Assembly: GCF_037975245.1 (NCBI RefSeq)
Contig: NC_092565.1
Location: 16,907,999-16,971,998 of the forward strand
Direction: 5' to 3'
Length of the DNA stretch: 64,000 bases
DNA from: Apostichopus japonicus
Lineage: Eukaryota; Echinodermata; Holothuroidea; Aspidochirotida; Stichopodidae
Under the pieces are notes generated by a model. It saw only the letters and a list, made by a program, of their open reading frames with translations, was not told where the DNA came from and ran no database searches. Position numbers and translations under genes: made by a program. Positions within the stretch are counted from its first letter, which is position 1; each line of letters starts with the position of its first letter. This document shows, piece after piece, positions 56,701 to 63,822 of this stretch.

Positions 56701-58020
56701 CGTACAGTACGCCAAGCCATCGCGCCACTGTATGGACTGAGATATTAGGCCGATTAACTAATACTTACAGCTCCCCATGTAGGCACGAGCTGTGAAGGAT
56801 CGGCAAAAGACGTACGTCACCGGGGTTCGAACCACCGATGCAAAAGAGAGTCTCGCTCATCAGCTCGTACAGTGCGCCAAGCCATCGCGCCACTGTATGG
56901 ACTGAGATATTAGGCCGATTAACTAATACTTATAGCTCCCCATGTAGGCACGAGCTATAAAAGATCGGCAAAAGACGTACGTCACCGGGGTTCGAACCAC
57001 CGATGCAAAAGAGAGTCTCGCTCATCAGCTCGTACAGTGCGCCAAGCCATCGCGCCACTGTATGGACTGCGATATTAGGCCGATTAACTAATACTTACAG
57101 CTCCCCATGGAGGCACGAGCTGTAAAAGATCGGCAAAAGACGAACGTCACCGGGGTTCGAACCACCGATGCAAAAGAGAGTCTCGCTCATCAGCTCGAAC
57201 AGTGCGCCAAGCCATCGCGCCACTGTATGGACTGAGATATTAGGCCGATTAACTAATACTTACAGCTCCCCATGCAGGCACGAGCTGTAAAAGATCGGCA
57301 AAAGACGTACGTCACCGGGGTTCGAACCACCGATGCAAAAGAGAGTCTCGCTCATCAGCTCGTACAGTACGCCAAGCCATCGCGCCACTGTATGGACTGA
57401 GATATTAGGCCGATTAACTAATACTTACAGCTCCCCATGTAGGCACGAGCTGTGAAGGATCGGCAAAAGACGTACGTCACCGGGGTTCGAACCACCGATG
57501 CAAAAGAGAGTCTCGCTCATCAGCTCGTACAGTGCGCCAAGCCATCGCGCCACTGTATGGACTGAGATATTAGGCCGATTAACTAATACTTATAGCTCCC
57601 CATGTAGGCACGAGCTATAAAAGATCGGCAAAAGACGTACGTCACCGGGGTTCGAACCACCGATGCAAAAGAGAGTCTCGCTCATCAGCTCGTACAGTGC
57701 GCCAAGCCATCGCGCCACTGTATGGACTGCGATATTAGGCCGATTAACTAATACTTACAGCTCCCCATGGAGGCACGAGCTGTAAAAGATCGGCAAAAGA
57801 CGAACGTCACCGGGGTTCGAACCACCGATGCAAAAGAGAGTCTCGCTCATCAGCTCGAACAGTGCGCCAAGCCATCGCGCCACTGTATGGACTGAGATAT
57901 TAGGCCGATTAACTAATACTTACAGCTCCCCATGCAGGCACGAGCTGTAAAAGATCGGCAAAAGACGTACGTCACCGGGGTTCGAACCACCGATGCAAAA
58001 GAGAGTCTCGTTCATCAGCT
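56701..58020. repeat. Recent 660-bp (4-unit) tandem duplication
   Basis: The segments from 56,701 and 57,361 match through four units. Both carry CAGTACGCC, the paired hairpin variant TTATAGCTC/GAGCTATAA, GACTGCGATATT, CATGGAGGC with CGAACAGTG, and CATGCAGGC in the same order. No difference between the two copies was seen by eye in the markers checked. The block is probably one of the youngest rearrangements in the window. Confidence 0.8.
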
Positions 58021-58579
58021 CGTACAGTGCGCCATGCCATCGCGCCACTGTATGGACTGAGATATTAGGCCGATTAACTAATACTTACAGCTCCCCATGT
58101 AGGCACGAGCTGTAAAAGATCGGCAAAAGACGTACGTCACCGGGGTTCGAACCACCGATGCAAAAGAGAGTCTCGCTCATCAGCTCGTACAGTGCGCCAA
58201 GCCATCGCGCCACTGTATGGACTGAGATATTAGGCCTATTGACTAATACTTACAGCTCCCCATGTAGGCACGAGCTGTAAAAGATCGGCAAAAGACGTAC
58301 GTCACCGGGGTTCGAACCACCGATGCAAAAGAGAGTCTCGCTCATCAGCTCGTACAGTGCGCCAAGCCATCGCGCCACTGTATGGACTGAGATATTAGGC
58401 CGATTAACTAATACTTACAGCTCCCCATGTAGGCACGAGCTGTAAAAGATCGGCAAAAGACGTACGTCACCGGGGTTCGAACCACCGATGCAAAAGAGAG
58501 TTTCGCTCATCAGCTCGTACAGTGCGCCAAGCCATCGCGCCACCGTATGGACTGAGTTATTTGGCCGATTAACTAATAC

Positions 58580-58669
58580 TTACAGCTCCCCATGTAGGCA
58601 CGAGCTGTAAAAGATCGGCAAAAGACGTCATCACCGGGGTTCGATCCACGGATGCAAAAGAGAGTCATC
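58580..58669. repeat. Truncated 90-bp satellite unit, copy 1
   Basis: The unit starts normally with TTACAGCTC at 58,580, but the next unit start follows after only 90 bp, at 58,670. About 75 bp is missing after GAGAGTC, which joins directly to ATCTTACAGC. The lost part includes the A-box-like segment and inverted repeats 2 and 3, while the B-box region remains. That region also carries changes (TTCGATCCACGG) and a one-base loss in ACGTACGTC. Confidence 0.85.
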
Positions 58670-58999
58670 TTACAGCTCCCCGTGTAGGCACGAGCTGTAA
58701 AAGATCGGCAAAAGACGTACGTCACCGGGGTTCGAACCACCGATGCAAAAGAGAGTCTCGCTCATCAGCTCGTACAGTGCGCCAAGCCATCGCGCCACTG
58801 TATGGACTGAGATATTAGGCCGATTAACTAATACTTACAGCTCCCCATGTAGGCACGAGCTGTAAAAGATCGGCAAAAGACGTACGTCACCGGGGTTCGA
58901 ACCACCGATGCAAAAGAGAGTCTCGCTCATCAGCTCGTACAGTGCGCCAAGCCATCGCGCCACTGTATGGACTGAGATATTAGGCCGATTAACTAATAC

Positions 59000-59030
59000 T
59001 TACAGCTCCCCATGTAGGCACGAGCTGTAA
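59000..59030. repeat. Inverted repeat 1: 9-bp stem, 13-nt loop
   Basis: TTACAGCTC (59,000-59,008) and GAGCTGTAA (59,022-59,030) are perfect reverse complements with 13 bases between. The element is present in nearly all units. A double-substitution variant that keeps pairing occurs at 56,930-56,960 and 57,590-57,620. Unpaired variants also exist, such as GAGCTTTAA with GGAGGC in the loop near 25,771 and TTACAACTC near 25,430, so pairing is not strictly kept. Confidence 0.9.
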
Positions 59031-59043
59031 AAGATCGGCAAAA
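59029..59043 (-). terminator. Two T4 runs downstream of the B-box, possible Pol III terminators
   Basis: On the minus strand TTTT occurs at 59,043-59,040 and 59,032-59,029, about 15 and 26 bp past the end of the B-box. Four or more T residues on the non-template strand are the usual RNA polymerase III termination signal, and this spacing resembles tRNA genes and short SINEs. A transcript from about 59,130 to the first or second run would be roughly 90-100 nt. A further T4 run (59,080-59,077) lies between the A and B boxes and could stop transcription early. Function is inferred. Confidence 0.35.
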
Positions 59044-59053
59044 GACGTACGTC
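59044..59053. repeat. Palindrome GACGTACGTC
   Basis: This perfect 10-bp palindrome contains ACGT twice in tandem. Some units have lost one ACGT, leaving the shorter palindrome GACGTC, as at 1,263-1,268, 10,153-10,158 and 16,075-16,080. Others carry GACGAACGTC or GACGTAAGTC, which break the symmetry. Confidence 0.85.
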
Positions 59054-59056
59054 ACC

Positions 59057-59068
59057 GGGGTTCGAACC
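59057..59068. repeat. Palindrome core GGTTCGAACC at the T-arm position
   Basis: GGTTCGAACC is its own reverse complement and is among the least variable segments of the unit. In most copies the flanks (GG on the left, ACC on the right in the plus strand) do not extend the symmetry. Three separate variant classes do extend it; they are listed as their own features. Confidence 0.85.
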
Positions 59069-59119
59069 ACCGATGCAAAAGAGAGTCTCGCTCATCAGCT
59101 CGTACAGTGCGCCAAGCCA
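59058..59119 (-). promoter_or_regulatory. Type 2 RNA polymerase III internal promoter-like A and B boxes
   Basis: On the minus strand GGTTCGAACCC (59,068-59,058) matches the B-box consensus GGTTCGANNCC at every fixed position. The A-box candidate begins TGGCTTGGCGCA at 59,119 and fits the first four fixed positions of TRGYNNARNNGG, but it has G for A at position 7 and lacks the final GG. The two boxes start 51 bp apart, within the range of tRNA genes, especially those with long arms. TFIIIC binds the B-box; whether it binds here, and whether the weak A-box allows transcription, cannot be told from sequence. The palindromic core means the plus strand also reads GGTTCGAAC, but followed by CA instead of CC, so the minus strand fits better. 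Confidence 0.45.
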
Positions 59120-59132
59120 TCGCGCCACTGTA
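59103..59132. repeat. Inverted repeat 2: 7-bp stem, 16-nt loop
   Basis: TACAGTG (59,103-59,109) and CACTGTA (59,126-59,132) are perfect reverse complements. This pairing overlaps the D-arm and A-box region of the tRNA-like module, so the two folds exclude each other. Common variants GAACAGTG and GATAAGTG on the left arm weaken the outer pairs without a matching change on the right. Confidence 0.85.
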
Positions 59133-59142
59133 TGGACTGAGA

Positions 59143-59163
59143 TATTAGGCCGATTAACTAATA
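59143..59163. repeat. Inverted repeat 3: 6-bp stem, 9-nt loop
   Basis: TATTAG (59,143-59,148) and CTAATA (59,158-59,163) are reverse complements around GCCGATTAA. The left arm is one of the most variable parts of the unit (TATAAG, TATTTC, TATCTC, TTTTAG), and the right arm rarely changes with it. It is probably a sequence-composition feature without a conserved fold. Confidence 0.6.
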
Positions 59164-60814
59164 CATACAGCTCCCCATGTAGGCACGAGCTGTAAAAGAT
59201 CGGCAAAAGACGTACGTCACCGGGGTTCGAACCACCGATGCAAAAGAGAGTCTCGCTCATCAGCTCGTACAGTGCGCCAAGCCATCGCGCCACTGTATGG
59301 ACTGAGATATTAGGCCGATTAACTAATACTTACAGCTCCCCATGTAGGCACGAGCTGTAAAAGATCGGCAAAAGACGTACGTCACCGGGGTTCGAACCAC
59401 CGATGCAAAAGAGAGTCTCGCTCATCAGCTCGAACAGTGCGCCAAGCCATCGCGCCACTGTATGGACTGAGATATTAGGCCGATTAACTAATACTTACAG
59501 CTCCCCATGTAGGCACGAGCTGTAAAAGATCGGCAAAAGACGTACGTCACCGGGGTTCGAACCACCGATGCAAAAGAGAGTCTCGCTCATCAGCTCGTAC
59601 AGTGCGCCAACCCATCGCGCCACTGTATGGACTGAGATATTAGGCCGATTGACTAATACTTACAGCTCCCCATGTAGGCACGAGCTGTAAAAGATCGGCA
59701 AAAGACGTACGTCACCGGGGTTCGAACCACCGATGCAAAAGAGAGTCTCGCTCATCAGCTCGTACAGTGCGCCAAGCCATCGCGCCACTGTATGGACTGA
59801 GATATTAGGCCGATTAACTAATACATACAGCTCCCCATGTAGGCACGAGCTGTAAAAGATCGGCAAAAGACGTACGTCACCGGGGTTCGAACCACCGATG
59901 CAAAAGAGAGTCTCGCTCATCAGCTCGTACAGTGCGCCATGCCATCGCGCCACTGTATGGACTGAGACATTAGGCCGATTAACTAATACTTACAGCTCCC
60001 CATGTAGGCACGAGCTGTAAAAGATCGGCAAAAGACGTACGTCACCGGGGTTCGAACCACCGATGCAAAAGAGAGTCTCGCTCATCAGCTCGTACAGTGC
60101 GGCATGCCATCGCGCCACTGTATGGACTGAGACATTAGGCCGATTAACTAATACTTACAGCTCCCCATGTAGGCACGAGCTGTAAAAGATCGGCAAAAGA
60201 CGTACGTCACCGGGGTTCGAACCACCGATGCAAAAGAGAGTCTCGCTCATCAGCTCGTACAGTGCGCCATGCCATCGCGCCACTGTATGGACTGAGATAT
60301 TAGGCCGATTAACTAATACTTACAGCTCCCCATGTAGGCACGAGCTGTAAAAGATCGGCAAAAGACGTACGTCACCGGGGTTCGAACCACCGATGCAAAA
60401 GAGAGTCTCGCTCATCAGCTCGTACAGTGCGCCATGCCATCGCGCCACTGTATGGACTGAGACATTAGGCCGATTAACTAATACTTACAGCTCCCCATGT
60501 AGGCACGAGCTGTGAAAGATCGGCAAAAGACGTACGTCACCGGGGTTCGAACCACCGATGCAAAAGAGAGTCTCGCTCATCAGCTCGAACAGTGCGCCAA
60601 GCCATCGCGCCACTGTATGGACTGAGATATTAGGCCGATTAACTAATACTTACAGCTCCCCATGTAGGCACGAGCTGTAAAAGATCGGCAAAAGACGTAC
60701 GTCACCGGGGTTCGAACCACCGATGCAAAAGAGAGTTTCGCTCATCAGCTCGTACAGTGCGCCAAGCCATCGCGCCACCGTATGGACTGAGATATTTGGC
60801 CGATTAACTAATAC

Positions 60815-60904
60815 TTACAGCTCCCCATGTAGGCACGAGCTGTAAAAGATCGGCAAAAGACGTCATCACCGGGGTTCGATCCACGGATGCAAAAGAGAGT
60901 CATC
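60815..60904. repeat. Truncated 90-bp satellite unit, copy 2
   Basis: This copy has the same deletion and the same TTCGATCCACGG change as the unit at 58,580, exactly 2,235 bp downstream. It also shares the preceding unit's GAGTTTCGC and CACCGTATGG changes and the following CCCCGTGTAGG. Identical breakpoints show a single deletion later copied as part of a larger block. Confidence 0.85.
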
Positions 60905-60905
60905 T

Positions 60906-62692
60906 TACAGCTCCCCGTGTAGGCACGAGCTGTAAAAGATCGGCAAAAGACGTACGTCACCGGGGTTCGAACCACCGATGCAAAAGAGAGTCTCGCTCAT
61001 CAGCTCGTACAGTGCGCCAAGCCATCGCGCCACTGTATGGACTGAGATATTAGGCCGATTAACTAATACTTACAGCTCCCCATGTAGGCACGAGCTGTAA
61101 AAGATCGGCAAAAGACGTACGTCACCGGGGTTCGAACCACCGATGCAAAAGAGAGTCTCGCTCATCAGCTCGTACAGTGCGCCAAGCCATCGCGCCACTG
61201 TATGGACTGAGATATTAGGCCGATTAACTAATACTTACAGCTCCCCATGTAGGCACGAGCTGTAAAAGATCGGCAAAAGACGTACGTCACCGGGGTTCGA
61301 ACCACCGATGCAAAAGAGAGTCTCGCTCATCAGCTCGTACAGTGCGCCAAGCCATCGCGCCACTGTATGGACTGAGATATTAGGCCGATTAACTAATACA
61401 TACAGCTCCCCATGTAGGCACGAGCTGTAAAAGATCGGCAAAAGACGTACGTCACCGGGGTTCGAACCACCGATGCAAAAGAGAGTCTCGCTCATCAGCT
61501 CGTACAGTGCGCCAAGCCATCGCGCCACTGTATGGACTGAGATATTAGGCCGATTAACTAATACTTACAGCTCCCCATGTAGGCACGAGCTGTAAAAGAT
61601 CGGCAAAAGACGTACGTCACCGGGGTTCGAACCACCGATGCAAAAGAGAGTCTCGCTCATCAGCTCGTACAGTGCGCCAAGCCATCGCGCCACTGTATGG
61701 ACTGAGATATTAGGCCGATTAACTAATACTTACAGCTCCCCATGTAGGCACGAGCTGTAAAAGATCGGCAAAAGACGTACGTCACCGGGGTTCGAACCAC
61801 CGATGCAAAAGAGAGTCTCGCTCATCAGCTCGTACAGTGCGCCAAGCCATCGCGCCACTGTATGGACTGAGATATTAGGCCGATTGACTAATACTTACAG
61901 CTCCCCATGTAGGCACGAGCTGTAAAAGATCGGCAAAAGACGTACGTCACCGGGGTTCGAACCACCGATGCAAAAGAGAGTCTCGCTCATCAGCTCGTAC
62001 AGTGCGCCAAGCCATCGCGCCACTGTATGGACTGAGATATTAGGCCGATTAACTAATACTTACAGCTCCCCATGTAGGCACGAGCTGTAAAAGATCGGCA
62101 AAAGACGTACGTCACCGGGGTTCGAACCACCGATGCAAAAGAGAGTCTCGCTCATCAGCTCGTACAGTGCGCCAAGCCATCGCGCCACTGTATGGACTGA
62201 GATATTAGGCCGATTAACTAATACTTACAGCTCCCCATGTAGGCACGAGCTGTAATAGATCGGCAAAAGACGTACGTCACCGGGGTTCGAACCACCGATG
62301 CAAAAGAGAGTCTCGCTCATCAGCTCGTACAGTGCGCCAAGCCATCGCGCCACTGTATGGACTGAGATACTAGGCCGATTGACTAATACTTACAGCTCCC
62401 CATGTAGGCACGAGTTGTAAAAGATCGGCAAAAGACGTACGTCACCGGGGTTCGAACCACCGATGCAAAAGAGAGTCTCGCTCATCAGCTCGTACAGTGC
62501 GCCAAGCCATCGCGCCACTGTATGGAGTGAGATATTAGGCCGATTGACTAATACTTACAGCTCCCCATGTAGGCACGAGCTGTAAAAGATCGGCAAAAGA
62601 CGTACGTCACCGGGGTTCGAACCACCGATGCAAAAGAGAGTCTCGCTCATCAGCTCGTACAGTGCGCCAAGCCATCGCGTCACTGTATGGAC
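60906..62692. repeat. Terminal array segment, near-consensus units
   Basis: The last ten or so units are close to the consensus with only single changes, such as TGTAATAGATC near 62,253, CACGAGTTG near 62,410 and GGAGTGAG near 62,524. The final unit has CGCGTCACTG where CGCGCCACTG is usual, then stops after TATGGAC. There is no gradual decay toward the boundary. Confidence 0.75.
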
Positions 62693-62794
62693 CAGTGGCG
62701 GAGAAACAGGGGGGTTGGGGGTTTTTAACACCCCCACTTTTTGAAGAGGGGGGTTGGCCCACACAATCAACCCCCCCCCTAGTTTTTGCCAGTA
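62693..62794. mobile_element. Short G/C-run element with imperfect terminal inverted repeats, at the array junction
   Basis: The sequence directly after the array begins CAGTGGCGGAGAAACAGGGG and ends CCCCTAGTTTTTGCCAGTA. Reversed, the end reads TACTGGCAAAAACTAGGGG, which matches the start at most positions. Between them lie runs of G and C that can pair with each other. CAGTGGCG-type ends are typical of hAT-like non-autonomous elements, and the CAGTGGCGGA...AGGGGGG start resembles repeats I know as common in invertebrate genomes. The size of about 100 bp suggests a MITE-like remnant. Target-site duplication cannot be shown. The long G and C runs inflate the match, so confidence is limited. 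Confidence 0.4.
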
Positions 62795-63092
62795 ATGTTC
62801 TGTTATAGCCTCCATGTTATGTGCTCCAAATGGCATAATAAATCAAATTATTAAATTTGAAATTGTTAAAGTCATTTCAACCTTTTACCTGGTAGGCTAC
62901 ATCAACAATTAACGACTAAAAACCAAGTTAGAATTGACCCACACATTATTTCTAGTCCCTTTCCCCCACCTTGCGAATTGGAACTTGTAGCTCATAGCGC
63001 TAACTTCACCCCACAACAGACATACACAAAATAACGTTTTGTTGCTGTTGAATAGCTTTGGAACTGTATACACTTGCCAACTTCAACGAGGT
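62795..63092. other. AT-rich flank with nothing recognised
   Basis: This is non-repetitive within the window and AT-rich, with many stops in all frames. I see no gene, RNA gene, splice-site arrangement or element end. A 75-codon open frame on the minus strand (62,992-63,219) runs into the purine tract and has no coding character. Confidence 0.5.
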
Positions 63093-63172
63093 GAAGGAAG
63101 GAAAAGAAAAAGAAGAAAGAGAGAAAAGGATGGAGTAGAAAATACGGCAAGAAAACGGGAAGAGAAAGAGGA
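63093..63172. repeat. Purine-rich (GA) tract
   Basis: About 80 bases are nearly all A and G, in irregular GAAAG and GGAAG groupings, with only a handful of pyrimidines (in GGATGG, AGTAG and AATACGG). It is a low-complexity polypurine segment; its complement encodes a run of Phe and Ser that explains one of the short open frames. Confidence 0.75.
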
Positions 63173-63270
63173 ACAGTGACAAAATTATTCGAATTTGTAA
63201 AGCAAACAGCAGATATCACATCATATCAGTGAGCATGAAAATGGCGTTCCACGATAAACAGCCTCCAAAC
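63173..63270. other. Short flank with nothing recognised
   Basis: This mixed-composition DNA lies between the purine tract and the next element. No supported feature. Confidence 0.4.
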
Positions 63271-63305
63271 CATGGGCGCAGATCCTCGTGAGGACAGCGG
63301 GACGC

Positions 63306-63358
63306 GTCCCCACCAACTTTTTCAGTAGTGGGGACATGATATACCGTGTCCCCACCAA
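63306..63358. repeat. Direct and inverted GTCCCCACCAA motifs inside the element
   Basis: GTCCCCACCAA occurs at 63,306-63,316 and 63,348-63,358. GTGGGGAC (63,328-63,335) between them is the reverse complement of the first eight bases of either copy. Either copy can therefore form an 8-bp hairpin with the middle segment. This is a common architecture in subterminal regions of miniature elements. Confidence 0.7.
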
Positions 63359-63739
63359 TTTGTCTTGACCAATAGCTGCATTTCAAGTTCCACTGTATTG
63401 AACTTTGGTGCAGTTTGATCCAGCATTGTGCAAATGACATGCAGCAGTTCTCTTTTTATTGTATTTCATCCACAGTTGTTAAATATAGGACGGAAATCGC
63501 ATTTGCGGCAGTCTATATTTGTTTTCTGGGAGAGGACCCCAGACCCATCGTATAACAAAAGTCTACTTGGATTATTTGTCCCCTGATTTTCTTTCTGCAG
63601 ACGCCCATGTATTTCTCCAAACTAAATTTCTAAGCCATGAGATCTATAACTTAAGGAGGTTTAGGAGCATCATTAGGTCTGGGAAGTGTTATTTCCGGCG
63701 ATCTGGGAGGTATATTTGCTCAAAAAAATCTTACGCTAC

Positions 63740-63759
63740 GCGCGAACCCATGGTCGCGC
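63740..63759. repeat. Small inverted repeat GCGCGA/TCGCGC
   Basis: GCGCGA (63,740-63,745) and TCGCGC (63,754-63,759) flank ACCCATGG, giving a 6-bp stem with an 8-nt loop, near the right end of the transposon-like element. It is probably an internal structural part of that repeat. Confidence 0.55.
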
Positions 63760-63822
63760 TCCGCTTAGATAGTGTCATAGACACGCGTCCCCATTATTAT
63801 CCAAGACTGATCTGCGCCCATG

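Larger units (their letters stand above)
59029..59126 (-). other. tRNA-like module, one per unit (degenerate tRNA or SINE-head-like)
   Basis: Read on the minus strand from 59,126, the module can be laid over tRNA numbering. Seven bases (GGCGCGA) precede T8. GCTT (59,117-59,114) pairs with GAGC (59,101-59,098) as a 4-bp D stem with a 12-nt loop. GCGAG (59,091-59,087) pairs with TTTGC (59,079-59,075), with two G-T pairs, around a 7-nt loop ACTCTCT; flanking GAT/ATC can extend the stem across a 2-nt bulge. The T loop TTCGAAC (59,066-59,060) is intact, but only two or three T-stem pairs form in the consensus. The base at position 33 is C instead of the near-universal U, about five extra bases separate the D and anticodon stems, and no acceptor stem forms. 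Known tRNA-derived SINEs keep the A and B boxes while losing the cloverleaf in this way. I infer descent from a tRNA or SINE head. Alternatively the B-box match could be chance amplified with the satellite. About 380 copies share it. Confidence 0.5.
59000..59164. repeat. Representative 165-bp satellite unit
   Basis: This unit is near the consensus (it differs only in lying just before the T-to-A change at 59,165) and serves as the map for the rest. In plus-strand order it holds a 9-bp-stem inverted repeat (59,000-59,030), two A4 runs (59,029-59,032 and 59,040-59,043), the palindrome GACGTACGTC (59,044-59,053), the palindrome GGTTCGAACC (59,059-59,068), a third A4 run (59,077-59,080), a 7-bp-stem inverted repeat (59,103-59,132) and a 6-bp-stem inverted repeat (59,143-59,163). 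It contains about 13 CpG sites. A length of 165 bp is in the range common for satellites, near one nucleosome plus linker. Confidence 0.95.
58500..61400. repeat. 2,235-bp higher-order duplication (13 full units plus the 90-bp unit)
   Basis: Besides the two truncated units, the ATACATACAG variants at 59,161 and 61,396 are also 2,235 bp apart. The period equals 13 x 165 + 90. The two copies are not identical between these markers: the left one has an additional ATACATACAG unit at 59,821. Confidence 0.75.
1..62692. repeat. Satellite DNA array, 165-bp unit, about 380 head-to-tail copies
   Basis: The same unit repeats without interruption from the first base to the right junction, always in one orientation. 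The start of the CATGTAGGCA motif recurs every 165 bp (for example 76 and 241; 59,011 and 59,176). Units differ by scattered substitutions and a few small indels: a 4-bp deletion in the ACGTACGT segment, a lost G in the GGGG run, a TG insertion near 24,564, 51,293 and 52,777, and one extra G near 49,211. No insertion sequence, gene or unrelated segment interrupts the array. It starts in mid-unit, so it continues beyond the left edge. The copy number is span divided by unit length, not an individual count. I do not recognise the satellite family. It is eukaryotic in character; a centromeric or heterochromatic position is plausible but unproven. Confidence 0.97.
63271..63822. mobile_element. 552-bp non-autonomous DNA transposon-like element with 14-bp terminal inverted repeats
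   Basis: CATGGGCGCAGATC (63,271-63,284) is the exact reverse complement of GATCTGCGCCCATG (63,809-63,822). Just inside each end lies a GGGGACGCGT-type segment: ACGCGTCCCC at about 63,302-63,311 and again at 63,782-63,791. There is no transposase frame. The outermost CATG is palindromic and could be either part of the repeat or a 4-bp target duplication. The ends resemble GGGCGCAGATC repeats I associate with invertebrate genomes, but I cannot name the family. It could also be a composite of two copies of a shorter repeat in opposite orientation. Confidence 0.55.

Noticed and set aside
59059-59075. CENP-B box (nTTCGnnnnAnnCGGGn)
   Set aside because: On the plus strand TTCG and the central A match, but the final CGGG reads GATG, leaving 6 of 9 essential bases. 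Not convincing.
59029-59126. A functional tRNA gene in each unit
   Set aside because: There is no acceptor stem, the T stem is poor, position 33 is C, and extra bases separate the D and anticodon stems. Kept only as a tRNA-like module.
59000-59164. 5S rRNA or other known small RNA tandem gene
   Set aside because: The unit does not resemble 5S rRNA internal control regions or any spliceosomal RNA I know.
59154-59172. Spliced-leader RNA gene, from TGTAAGTATT resembling a 5' splice site on the minus strand
   Set aside because: The match is short, lies in the hairpin and includes no Sm-binding site downstream in the unit.
1-62692. CRISPR array
   Set aside because: The repeat is the full 165-bp period with no unique spacers, and no cas genes are present.
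1-62692. Assembly artefact from collapsed or looped repeats
   Set aside because: Units differ in many linked variants, block copies include matching indels, and the right junction is clean. The exact copy number still depends on read support.
62555-62836. 93-codon minus-strand open frame crossing the junction
   Set aside because: It starts in the flank, passes through the G/C-run element and ends at the usual unit stop; there is no reason to think it is a gene.
62992-63440. Two short minus-strand open frames in the right flank
   Set aside because: One is mostly the complement of the purine tract; the other runs into the transposon-like element. Neither has coding character.
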